64,000 nucleotides of DNA from an uncultured Collinsella sp. (GTDB taxonomy: Bacteria > Actinomycetota > Coriobacteriia > Coriobacteriales > Coriobacteriaceae), in assembly GCA_902490305.1 (NCBI GenBank), contig CABUDI010000001.1, positions 1-64,000 on the forward strand, written 5' to 3'. Each line of letters starts with the position of its first letter. The stretch's first letter is position 1. This document shows positions 57,698-64,000 of the stretch, one piece after another. The notes under the pieces were generated by a model, which made no database searches, was not told the DNA's origin, and was given only the letters and a program-made list of their open reading frames with translations. The position numbers were made by a program, and so were the translations under genes.

Positions 57698-57786
57698 GGC
57701 TGCCCCATTCTGTTTGAGACCCATACGAGCGGGACATCACGTCTCCAATATTAGTGCATTTAAAGTGAGAAAAGCCGTCAGAACCC

Positions 57787-57815
57787 TTGCGCGGATGTGC
57801 GATGTCCCGTATCAT
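57787..57815 (+). promoter_or_regulatory. Predicted promoter of tRNA-Thr
   Basis: TTGCGC (57787-57792) and TATCAT (57810-57815) are separated by exactly 17 bp, placing transcription start about 30 bases before the tRNA. Confidence 0.6.
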
Positions 57816-57854
57816 AAACAGCCGTTGACGCCTCAGTTGCGTCACCACATGGCC

Positions 57855-57930
57855 GCCAGCGTAGCTCAGTTGGTAGAGCACCGCTCTCGTAAAGCGGGGG
57901 TCACCGGTTCGAGCCCGGTCGCTGGCTCCA
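57855..57930 (+). tRNA. tRNA-Thr (CGU anticodon)
   Basis: A 76-base cloverleaf. The acceptor stem GCCAGCG pairs with CGCTGGC, followed by T and an encoded CCA. The anticodon stem CCGCT/AGCGG holds the loop CTCGTAA, giving anticodon CGT, which reads ACG (Thr). The T arm is ACCGG-TTCGAGC-CCGGT. Confidence 0.95.
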
Positions 57931-57940
57931 TTGCACAAGA

Positions 57941-57964
57941 TAGCCGCCTTCGGGCGGCTTTTTT
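57941..57964 (+). terminator. Terminator after tRNA-Thr
   Basis: AGCCGCC-TTC-GGGCGGCT stem-loop followed by TTTTTTC, 10 bases after the tRNA. Confidence 0.93.
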
Positions 57965-58028
57965 CTTGCCGATTTATCGCACAATGCCAATCCAAGCACA
58001 ACGCCGCCGGCAACTCCCCTACTCAACA

Positions 58029-58077
58029 AAAAGCCCCGCCAGCCGCAATCCCCAAAGGAACCGCGATCAGCGGGGTC
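58029..58077 (-). terminator. Terminator after yhcH-like gene
   Basis: On the minus strand CCCCGC and GCGGGG pair around a second CGC/GCG stem and are followed by CTTTTTG. About 60 bp beyond the YhcH-family stop. Confidence 0.7.
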
Positions 58078-58136
58078 TAAGCGCGCTCCTCCAAAGGAAA
58101 ACGCTCACAACACGAACAGCTCAGCCGAGCAGCTCG

Positions 58137-58610
58137 CTACTCCTCCCAGTAAGCGTCTGCAAGCAGCTTAAAGCAGATCTTCTTGACCGGCTGCGCGCCA
58201 TCGCCCGGGAACTCGAGCGTGGGCATATGAGGCTCGCCGGCAACAAACAGCGCAAACTTGTCGTCAGCAAGATCGCCGGCGATCGAGGCGTCGGAATCGA
58301 CCAGATCGTAGTCGTCCTTCTCGTCAAACTCCTGGACCAGCGTCAGGCTGCCCGTGGCAACCTTAAAGGCCTCGCGACCCTCGACGTCGATCTGCAGGTC
58401 GTGATAGCGCTGATGCGTCTCGTAGTGAGCCTCGGCCTCGGGACGAGTCGTGGGAGCCATGACGTTCGCAAAGACCTTGTCGCCCAGAATCGGATGGCTG
58501 CCGACCTCGAGCTCCGCCGGGTCGTTCTCCTCGAGCCAGTCGATCAGCACGTCGAGGCCCTTGAGCATTCCGCGGTACTCCTCGATATCGCCCAGTGCAC
58601 CGTAAATCAT
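58137..58610 (-). CDS. YhcH/YjgK/YiaL (DUF386) family protein
   Basis: A 157-aa single-domain beta-sandwich protein. Family marks: IYGALGDIEEYRGMLKGLDV, the metal-site pieces HYETHQRYHDLQIDVEG and FALFVAGEPHMPTL. Characterised relatives (YhcH/NanQ) speed anomer exchange of N-acetylneuraminate, and others lie in sugar-acid and biofilm clusters. Beside lacC, lacX and nagA genes it likely helps with an amino-sugar or its phosphate. It is at the 3' end of a minus-strand run that includes a nagA scrap and lacC copy 2. Confidence 0.87.
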   Translation of the reverse strand: MIYGALGDIEEYRGMLKGLDVLIDWLEENDPAELEVGSHPILGDKVFANVMAPTTRPEAEAHYETHQRYHDLQIDVEGREAFKVATGSLTLVQEFDEKDDYDLVDSDASIAGDLADDKFALFVAGEPHMPTLEFPGDGAQPVKKICFKLLADAYWEE

Positions 58611-58642
58611 CTAAATCCCCTCTCGGATCGCTTCTTTGGCGG

Positions 58643-58777
58643 CTACTCGGCAAACGCGTTACCGACGCTGTTGCCACCCACATACGTCTCGACCAGGGTA
58701 AGGTCGGGATTGAACACGACAAAGTCGGCATCGCGGCCGGGCATAATGCTGCCACACTTGTCGTCGGCTCTAACCAT
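58643..58777 (-). pseudogene. 3' fragment of a nagA-like gene
   Basis: A 44-codon frame whose product reads DKCGSIMPGRDADFVVF and LTLVETYVGG, ending SVGNAFAE. This is nearly the C-terminus of the intact NagA encoded at 61508-62677. The bases match closely too. Nothing upstream resembles NagA: the frame enters the end of lacC copy 2 within 40 bases. It is a leftover of a duplicated or rearranged nagA between lacC copy 2 and the YhcH-family gene. Confidence 0.85.
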
Positions 58778-58814
58778 AAGCAAACAACCGATGCCGGGGC
58801 TGTCGCCCAAGCCC

Positions 58815-59750
58815 TTACAGCTCGGTCACGACAACGCCGTTGTAGACCTCGTCCCAACGGTCCATGACCAGATGGCCGGTCATGGGATCCATGGCGTTGA
58901 GCTTGCCGCAAGTGTTGGCGGTACGCAGCACCGTCTCGTCGTCTGCGCCAGCAGCAATGGCATGCGCGAAGCCAGCGATAGTGGAGTCACCAGAGCCCGT
59001 GGCGTTAACGGCAGGGATATCGGGCGTCTTTACGCGGAACGCACGGCCATTGTGGAAGCCAACGGAGCCGGCAGCGCCCATGGACACGACGACCCAGGGG
59101 ATATCGGAGAAGCGGGCATCAGAGGCGAGCGCGGCGCGGAGCTCGTCCACATCGTCGGTGGTAAAGCTCGTGCCCAGAAGGCCGTTGATCTCGGTCAGGT
59201 TAGGCTTGACCAGCTCGGGCTTAATTTCGGACTTAAGGGCGGCCTCGAGCGAGGCACCCGAGGTATCGAGCAGCACCTTGGCGCCGGCGTTCTCGGCAAT
59301 GCCCGTAATCTTGGCATAGTAGTCTGCCTCGACACCGCGGGGCAGAGAACCCGAAATGGTGACGACGTCGGCCTTGCCCGCAAGCTCAGTAAACTTGGCG
59401 GTAAAGGCATCGAGTTCCTCGGGGGCAATTGTCGGGCCACTCTCGAGCAGCTCGGTCTGGTTGCCGGCGTGGAGGATGTTGAGGCAAATGCGAGTCTCGC
59501 CCTTGATGGGCACAAAGTCGTTGTTAATACCGTTGGCGTCCATGAGCTCAGCCATGTAGGCGCCCATGTGGCCGCCGAGCAGACCGGTTGCCACAACGTC
59601 GTCGCCCAGCTGACCCAGCACACGGGCCACGTTGAGGCCCTTGCCGCCAGCGGTCTTTTCGGGCGTCACACGGTTAACGTCGTCGATAACGAGCTCATCG
59701 AGCTGATAGCGCGTATCGACAGACGGGTTCATCGTAACGGTGAGGATCAT
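58815..59750 (-). CDS. lacC: Tagatose-6-phosphate kinase (copy 2)
   Basis: A 311-aa PfkB-family kinase, the same length as copy 1 at 34243 and very similar along its full extent (VTMNPSVDTRYQLDELVIDD, TAGGKGLNVARVLGQLGDDV, NATGSGDSTIAGFA). AAGGAG precedes the ATG. Next to lacX copy 2 and near agaS and nagA, it most likely phosphorylates tagatose-6-phosphate made from galactosamine-6-phosphate. The gene pair lacX-lacC is a duplication of the pair at 34.2-36.1 kb, kept in the same order. Confidence 0.9.
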   Translation of the reverse strand: MILTVTMNPSVDTRYQLDELVIDDVNRVTPEKTAGGKGLNVARVLGQLGDDVVATGLLGGHMGAYMAELMDANGINNDFVPIKGETRICLNILHAGNQTELLESGPTIAPEELDAFTAKFTELAGKADVVTISGSLPRGVEADYYAKITGIAENAGAKVLLDTSGASLEAALKSEIKPELVKPNLTEINGLLGTSFTTDDVDELRAALASDARFSDIPWVVVSMGAAGSVGFHNGRAFRVKTPDIPAVNATGSGDSTIAGFAHAIAAGADDETVLRTANTCGKLNAMDPMTGHLVMDRWDEVYNGVVVTEL

Positions 59751-59809
59751 TTTTAGCTCCTTATCTCGCAGGCTCCTTGTGCCTCGCGATACGAGTCGAC
59801 AAAACGGAA

Positions 59810-60691
59810 TTACAGAATCTTAATCGTGAACGAGCGAACGACGGTCTCCTTGGGCTTGGCGACAAGGCAGCCGCGCTTGTGCTCAAGCACGTCGTCCTCA
59901 TCGGAGCAGGTCGAAAGGCCGCCCCAGGGCTCAACCGCCACAAAATCGCCCTCGGGCTTACTCCACACAATGAGATATGGGAAGCCCTCAAAGCTCAGGC
60001 GGACGCCCTTGTCCTCGTCCTTCTTAGAAAGCGTGACCTGACGGCTCTCGAGCACATCAAAGATGGTCTCCGCAAAATCGAAGAGCTCATGCGACAGAGG
60101 CAGTGTCTTTCCCACCATGGGGTTCTTGGAGCGATTGGTCACGTCAATCAAGCCAGTCGAGGGGACGGCAGTGCAAAGCTCCGCAGCCTCGTCCTTCTCA
60201 AAGCGCAACTCGTAGTCCGTATAGGCCTCGCCCTCATCGAGCGGACACCTAAAGCCGGGATGACCGCCGATAAAGAACGGCATGTCCTCGGTTCCCTCGT
60301 TGGTCACCTCATAGGAGACGCGCACGGCAGCGTCCTCGAGCGTATAGCGAGCGACAAGCTTAAACGGATACGGATAATCGCTCAGCAGCGCGGCGTTATC
60401 CTCGGAAGCCAGGCACATCACCAGCTCGTTTTCGCCTTGGCTCAGCAGCTTCCACTCCTGTTTGCGCGCAAACCCGTGGCGAGCGAGCTTTACATGATGC
60501 CCGGCAAATGTCATGGCGCTGTTGTCGCGCAAGCCTCCGCAAATCGGGAAGCAAATCGGTGCCTGGCCGGACCACACGGCGGGATCGCCCTGCCACAGAT
60601 ACTCGCGACCTCCGGCCTCGATCGAGGTAAACGAACCACCGGCCGTGGACACCTTAATAGAAATCGAATCGTTGGAGAGAGCGTATTCCAT
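59810..60691 (-). CDS. lacX: Aldose 1-epimerase family protein (LacX-like, copy 2)
   Basis: A 293-aa paralogue of the protein at 35235, with identical length and the same motifs (STAGGSFTSIEAGGREYLWQ, FIGGHPGFRCPLDEGEA, YLIVWSKPEGDFVAVEPWGG). GAAAGG precedes ATG 60691. It is the first gene of lacX-lacC on the minus strand and is divergent from the flavodoxin gene. It presumably acts on anomers of a hexose or hexose phosphate in the amino-sugar branch. Confidence 0.87.
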   Translation of the reverse strand: MEYALSNDSISIKVSTAGGSFTSIEAGGREYLWQGDPAVWSGQAPICFPICGGLRDNSAMTFAGHHVKLARHGFARKQEWKLLSQGENELVMCLASEDNAALLSDYPYPFKLVARYTLEDAAVRVSYEVTNEGTEDMPFFIGGHPGFRCPLDEGEAYTDYELRFEKDEAAELCTAVPSTGLIDVTNRSKNPMVGKTLPLSHELFDFAETIFDVLESRQVTLSKKDEDKGVRLSFEGFPYLIVWSKPEGDFVAVEPWGGLSTCSDEDDVLEHKRGCLVAKPKETVVRSFTIKIL

Positions 60692-60847
60692 TGCCCATCC
60701 TTTCGAACAACTGCTTTTTGCTCGCAAGTACCCGTCTCGGCCCTAACCAAAGGACAAACCCGCACGTTCATCGATGCGTCCGGTATCCCAGCCATGTAAC
60801 GGGGTACCATACAGACATTGATGCAATTACAGCTGAAAGGCCTTCTT

Positions 60848-61432
60848 ATGCGAACCATCATCCTCTACGCCTCGCGCCATCACGGCAATACGAAAAAGCT
60901 CGTGGACGCCATCGTCGAGGCACACCCCGAGATCGATACCCTCGATGTGAAGACGCTCGGTAAAAACGAGTATCCCAACCTGCACGAATATCATCTGATC
61001 GGTGTCGCCACGGGCATCTATTACTCCGAGATCGACAAGGACATGGCACGCGTGCTCACGAACGTGCTGCAGCCGCAGGACAAGGTGTTTGGCCTTATGA
61101 CCTACGGTGGCAAAAACAAGTGGTACGGCAAGGATATCGATGGCATCTGCCGCATGAGGCAGGCCATCTTTATGGGTGTCTACGGCTGCCCCGGCTTTGA
61201 TACGTGGGGGCCGTTCAAACTCACCGGCGGTGTCCAAAAGGGACACCCGACCGCTGAGGAAATTAAGGGCGCCGTCGACTTCTTCGACAAGATCGAAGAC
61301 GAGTATGGCGACATCATCGTCGAAGAGTACGCCAAGCGCGAGAAGCGCCTAGCATACGAGAAGGAGCATCCTGCAGGAGGCCTGGTGGCCGGCGTCAAGC
61401 GCACGGCAAAGAAGATCGCTAACAAGCTGTAA
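60848..61432 (+). CDS. Flavodoxin-fold protein
   Basis: A 194-aa FMN-binding flavodoxin-like protein. The phosphate loop is YASRHHGNTKKLV at residues 7-19; LIGVATGIYYSEID and LMTYGGKNKWYG mark the isoalloxazine-contact loops. A basic C-terminal tail (AGVKRTAKKIANKL) is unusual and may bind a membrane or nucleic acid. ATG 60848 follows GAAAGG; an in-frame ATG at 60818 is less well placed. It lies between oppositely oriented sugar genes and probably has its own promoter. Electron partner unknown. Confidence 0.82.
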   Translation: MRTIILYASRHHGNTKKLVDAIVEAHPEIDTLDVKTLGKNEYPNLHEYHLIGVATGIYYSEIDKDMARVLTNVLQPQDKVFGLMTYGGKNKWYGKDIDGICRMRQAIFMGVYGCPGFDTWGPFKLTGGVQKGHPTAEEIKGAVDFFDKIEDEYGDIIVEEYAKREKRLAYEKEHPAGGLVAGVKRTAKKIANKL

Positions 61433-61463
61433 CTGTGAAGGTGCTTTTGAGCGTTTAACCCAT

Positions 61464-61502
61464 ACGGCGGGTCCGAGCAGATTCGGGCCCGCCGTCTTTT
61501 TC
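61464..61502. terminator. Terminator between flavodoxin and nagA
   Basis: ACGGCGGG and CCCGCCGT arms (with inner TCCGAG/TTCGGG pairing) followed by CTTTTTCT. It lies between convergent genes. Confidence 0.85.
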
Positions 61503-61507
61503 TATCG

Positions 61508-62677
61508 TTACTCGGTAAAGGCGTTGCCGACGCTCTGGCCGCCAACATACGTCTCGACGAGGGTAAGCTCATGGTCGAACACGACAAAGTCGGCGTCGCG
61601 ACCCGGCATGATGCTGCCGCACTTATCCTCGATGTGCGCGGAGCGTGCCGGCACCTCGGTTGCCATGCGAATGGCGATATCGGCGCTGGCGATGCCCCAG
61701 TCAACGATGTTCTTGACGCCCTGGGCAAGCGTGAGCACCGAGCCGGCAATGCTCTTGCCGTCGGCGAGCCAGCACAGGTTGTCCTTCATGATGACGTCCA
61801 TGCCACCACTGGTGTAGCTGCCCTCGGGCATGCCGCCGCAACCCAGGCAGTCAGTGATGAGCACCGTGTGTTGCCAGCCCTTTGCCTGCAGCAGCGCCTT
61901 GATGGCGGCAGGGTTAACGTGCTTGCCGTCACAGATGATCTCGGCGTAGGTCTCGGGCGTGGACATGGCAGCGCCCACGACACCGGGCTCACGGTGATGC
62001 AGCCCGCGCTGACCGTTATAGGTATGCGTAAAGCAGCTGGCACCGGCGTTGATGGCGGCGATGCACTCATCGTAGGTGGCGTCGGAGTGACCGATGCTGG
62101 TCACCACACCCTTGGCATTCAGAGCAGCCGCATAAGCAGCGGCACCGTCGCGCTCGGCCGCCATGGCGCTCTTAACGATGCGACCACCCGCAGCCTCCTG
62201 CCACTGATCGAAGACCTCCTCGGAGGGATCGATCAGGTAAGCGGGGTTCTGCGCACCCACGTGCTTCATGGTAAAGAAGGGGCCTTCCAGGTAGATGCCC
62301 TGAATGCGGGCACCGCAGAAGTCGGGGCCGCGACCCTCGTCCGCCTGAGCGATGGCGGCGCAGGCGTCCTTGATCTGCTCGACGCCATCGGTGAACGTCG
62401 TGGGCAGCCAGCTGGTGGTACCGCGACGGGCGAGCTCGGTCGAGCTGATATCGATGCCCTCGGGATCGTTATCGGTAGTTGAGTGGTTGTAGAAGCCATG
62501 GATGTGAGTATCGACCATACCCGGTGCGATCCACGATCCCGTGTAGTCCTTAATCTCGCAAGAGGGCTCGTCGGCCTGCCAGGCGCCAAAGACGCCATCC
62601 TCGACCATAAGATAGCCGCCCAGTTGCGGGCCTGCCGGCAAGAAGAACTTGTCAGCCTTAATTGCGTACGTGCTCAT
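61508..62677 (-). CDS. nagA: N-acetylglucosamine/galactosamine-6-phosphate deacetylase
   Basis: A 389-aa metal-dependent amidohydrolase that removes acetate from N-acetylhexosamine-6-phosphate. Marks: PGMVDTHIHGFYNHS, the metal ligand Glu in IQGIYLEGPFF, GHSDATYDEC, FTHTYNGQRGLHHREPG, LITDCLGCGG and the C-terminal GSIMPGRDADFVVFDHELTL. ATG 62677 is 6 bases after GAGGAG. Beside agaS it is likely the GalNAc-6-phosphate version (AgaA role), though GlcNAc-6-phosphate cannot be excluded. Confidence 0.92.
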   Translation of the reverse strand: MSTYAIKADKFFLPAGPQLGGYLMVEDGVFGAWQADEPSCEIKDYTGSWIAPGMVDTHIHGFYNHSTTDNDPEGIDISSTELARRGTTSWLPTTFTDGVEQIKDACAAIAQADEGRGPDFCGARIQGIYLEGPFFTMKHVGAQNPAYLIDPSEEVFDQWQEAAGGRIVKSAMAAERDGAAAYAAALNAKGVVTSIGHSDATYDECIAAINAGASCFTHTYNGQRGLHHREPGVVGAAMSTPETYAEIICDGKHVNPAAIKALLQAKGWQHTVLITDCLGCGGMPEGSYTSGGMDVIMKDNLCWLADGKSIAGSVLTLAQGVKNIVDWGIASADIAIRMATEVPARSAHIEDKCGSIMPGRDADFVVFDHELTLVETYVGGQSVGNAFTE

Positions 62678-62740
62678 ATGCACTCCTCGCTTCTAAAGCA
62701 GTTGACTGTGGTGATGCTTATACCCAGCTCACGTAAAACA

Positions 62741-62777
62741 AAAAGCGCCCGCCCGCCGTTATGAGCGGACGGGCGCC
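62741..62777 (-). terminator. Terminator after agaS
   Basis: GGGCGCCCGTCCGC and GGCGGGCGGGCGC pair on the minus strand and are followed by TTTTTG. It separates agaS from nagA despite their shared direction. Confidence 0.88.
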
Positions 62778-62794
62778 CTTACAGGGGGACGCGA

Positions 62795-63961
62795 TTAAGC
62801 GGTGAAGGGGTGAATCGTCACGCCCTTAACCACGCGGTTGACCGTGCCAGTGGGGCTCGGCGTGTCGGGCGTGTTGCCCACGCGCACGGAGTTGAGCAGG
62901 CTGATAGCCTGGGCAAACATCACGAACGGCAGAGCAAGGTAGCCCTCGGGAAGTGCCTCGTAGCCCTTAAAGGTGAAGGACTCACCCTCATAGACGGTGG
63001 CACCTTCCTGCTGAACGGCGATGGTGTGCTGAGCGATCTCGTCGCCACCGATCTCGTTGAGGATGTCGATGTCGTACTGACGGGTGTAGGCGTCGTTATT
63101 GACGAACACGAAGACGAGCGTCTTATCGTCGACGAAGGACTTAGGTCCGTGACGATAGCCCATGGAGGTGTCGTAGGAAGTAGCGACCAGACCGTGAGCC
63201 AGCTCAAGGATCTTGAGCTGGCTCTCCTGGGCAAGGCCACCGAAGGAGCCAGAACCCAAGTAGGTCACGCGGTTGAAGTCGCCAGCCAGGTAATCGGCGA
63301 TCTCGGGCTCACGGGAGATGACCTCCTCGCCCATCTTGGCAATCGTCTCGACCCACTCGGCCTTCTGCTCATCAGAGGCAGTGTCGAAAATAAGGGTAGA
63401 GAGCAGGGTCATGCAGGAATAAGAACCGGTCATGGCGAAGCCCTTGTCGTTGGCGCGCGGAATGAGCAGCGTCAGCGCGTTGGGATCATCGGCAGACTCG
63501 ACGGCGAGCTTGCCCTCGGGAGCGCAGGTGATGTTGAGGAACTTGACGTTGTGGACGAGCTCCTTGGCAACGGCAACGGCGGCAAGGCTCTCGGGGCTGT
63601 TGCCAGAGCGGGCGAAGGAAACCACGAGCGTGGGATCCTCGGCGCGCAGGAAGTCGCGCGGGGCGCTCACGATGTCGGTCGTGGCGATGGGCTTAAAGTC
63701 GTAGAGATCAGTGTTGCCAGCGTGACGCAGGTACGGGGCGCAGGTATCGCCAACGTAGTCGGACGTACCGGCACCGATGAAGACAACGGACAGACGACCC
63801 TCGCCCATAGCGCGAGCCTCGGCCAGGAAAGCCTCGATGGCCTCCTTGTTCTCGCGATAGATGTTGAGCGTATCACGCCAAAGCTCGGGCTGCTGAGCAA
63901 TCTCGGCCGTGGTGATCTGGGCGCCGAGCTCGGTGAGCTCCTCGACACTCTTCTCGAACAT
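62795..63961 (-). CDS. agaS: SIS-domain sugar isomerase/deaminase AgaS
   Basis: A 388-aa protein with two SIS (sugar isomerase) domains. Marks: VVFIGAGTSDYVGDTCAPYL, LVVSFARSGNSPESLAAV, GSGSFGGLAQESQLKILELA and DTSMGYRHGPKSFVDDKTLV. Known AgaS converts galactosamine-6-phosphate to tagatose-6-phosphate with release of ammonia. GAGAGAGG lies about 9 bases before the ATG. With nagA and lacC copy 2 downstream this gives a GalNAc route into the tagatose pathway. The gene starts 39 bases before the window end, so further operon members may lie beyond. Confidence 0.9.
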   Translation of the reverse strand: MFEKSVEELTELGAQITTAEIAQQPELWRDTLNIYRENKEAIEAFLAEARAMGEGRLSVVFIGAGTSDYVGDTCAPYLRHAGNTDLYDFKPIATTDIVSAPRDFLRAEDPTLVVSFARSGNSPESLAAVAVAKELVHNVKFLNITCAPEGKLAVESADDPNALTLLIPRANDKGFAMTGSYSCMTLLSTLIFDTASDEQKAEWVETIAKMGEEVISREPEIADYLAGDFNRVTYLGSGSFGGLAQESQLKILELAHGLVATSYDTSMGYRHGPKSFVDDKTLVFVFVNNDAYTRQYDIDILNEIGGDEIAQHTIAVQQEGATVYEGESFTFKGYEALPEGYLALPFVMFAQAISLLNSVRVGNTPDTPSPTGTVNRVVKGVTIHPFTA

Positions 63962-64000
63962 TTCTAATACCTCTCTCTAGAAGTAATCCTCTGACGTGCA

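Noticed and set aside
57696..59756. 686-codon plus-strand ORF over the tRNA and lacC copy 2
   Set aside because: It runs straight through a tRNA gene and its terminator and is antisense to yhcH-like and lacC genes.

Overview
The window looks like chromosomal DNA from a high-GC, gut-associated actinobacterium of the class Coriobacteriia, most likely Collinsella or a close relative. This is inferred from the gene mix (agmatine deiminase genes beside membrane-anchored LuxR regulators, a tagatose-6-phosphate lactose/galactose pathway, several LacE/LacG-type PTS cassettes), the GC-rich codon usage and the Shine-Dalgarno-led genes. No rRNA, phage, transposase or CRISPR array was found. One tRNA gene, tRNA-Thr(CGU), is present.

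Layout. (1) 1-5.7 kb: a GNAT acetyltransferase, remnants of two broken genes, agmatine deiminase 1, a GAF-LuxR regulator and an AAA/DUF4143 ATPase. (2) 5.8-18.1 kb: a MATE exporter with an amidohydrolase, then the agmatine island: a membrane LuxR regulator, two APC permeases, agmatine deiminase 2, putrescine carbamoyltransferase and a second membrane LuxR regulator. A Cys-rich 60-aa ORF overlaps the start of the first permease. (3) 18.4-24.6 kb: a BceAB-type ABC transporter, a NUDIX-Vsr fusion protein, an AraC regulator and a HAD phosphatase. (4) 24.8-32.4 kb: a class II aldolase with a divergent DeoR regulator, a flavodiiron protein, and a LacI regulator divergent from galK-galT. (5) 32.5-34.0 kb: a second DUF4143 ATPase flanked by 40-bp direct repeats. 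(6) 34.2-53.8 kb: the tagatose-6-phosphate operon lacA-lacB-lacX-lacC, a membrane protein, one lone PTS EIIA (LacF), then three LacE-type EIICB transporters, three LacG-type glycosidases and three LacI regulators. (7) 54.1-57.0 kb: a type II toxin-antitoxin pair, a LacR-like DeoR regulator and galM. (8) 57.2-64 kb: an EIIB-Man protein lacking its active-site histidine, the tRNA, YhcH, a 3' scrap of nagA, second copies of lacC and lacX, a flavodoxin, nagA and agaS. This last set fits N-acetylgalactosamine/galactosamine use.

How it works together (inference from families). Phospho-beta-galactosides enter through the EIICB proteins, all probably fed by the single EIIA. LacG-type enzymes release galactose-6-phosphate, LacAB makes tagatose-6-phosphate, LacC makes tagatose-1,6-bisphosphate and the class II aldolase splits it. 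AgaS delivers tagatose-6-phosphate from galactosamine-6-phosphate and the second LacC can take it on. Free galactose goes through GalM, GalK and GalT. Agmatine is deiminated and phosphorolysed to putrescine plus carbamoyl phosphate, but no carbamate kinase gene is in the window.

The most interesting material is non-coding. Four LacI paralogues sit beside operators that keep one half-site and vary the other. A CCGTTCRCGG palindrome recurs upstream of seven operons. A LacR-type operator links lacA, lacF and a distant DeoR gene. Both DUF4143 ATPases have triplicated short repeats over their promoters. Several families of large intergenic palindromes recur, and in several hairpins the arm mismatches would be G-U pairs on one strand only, which suggests selection at the RNA level.
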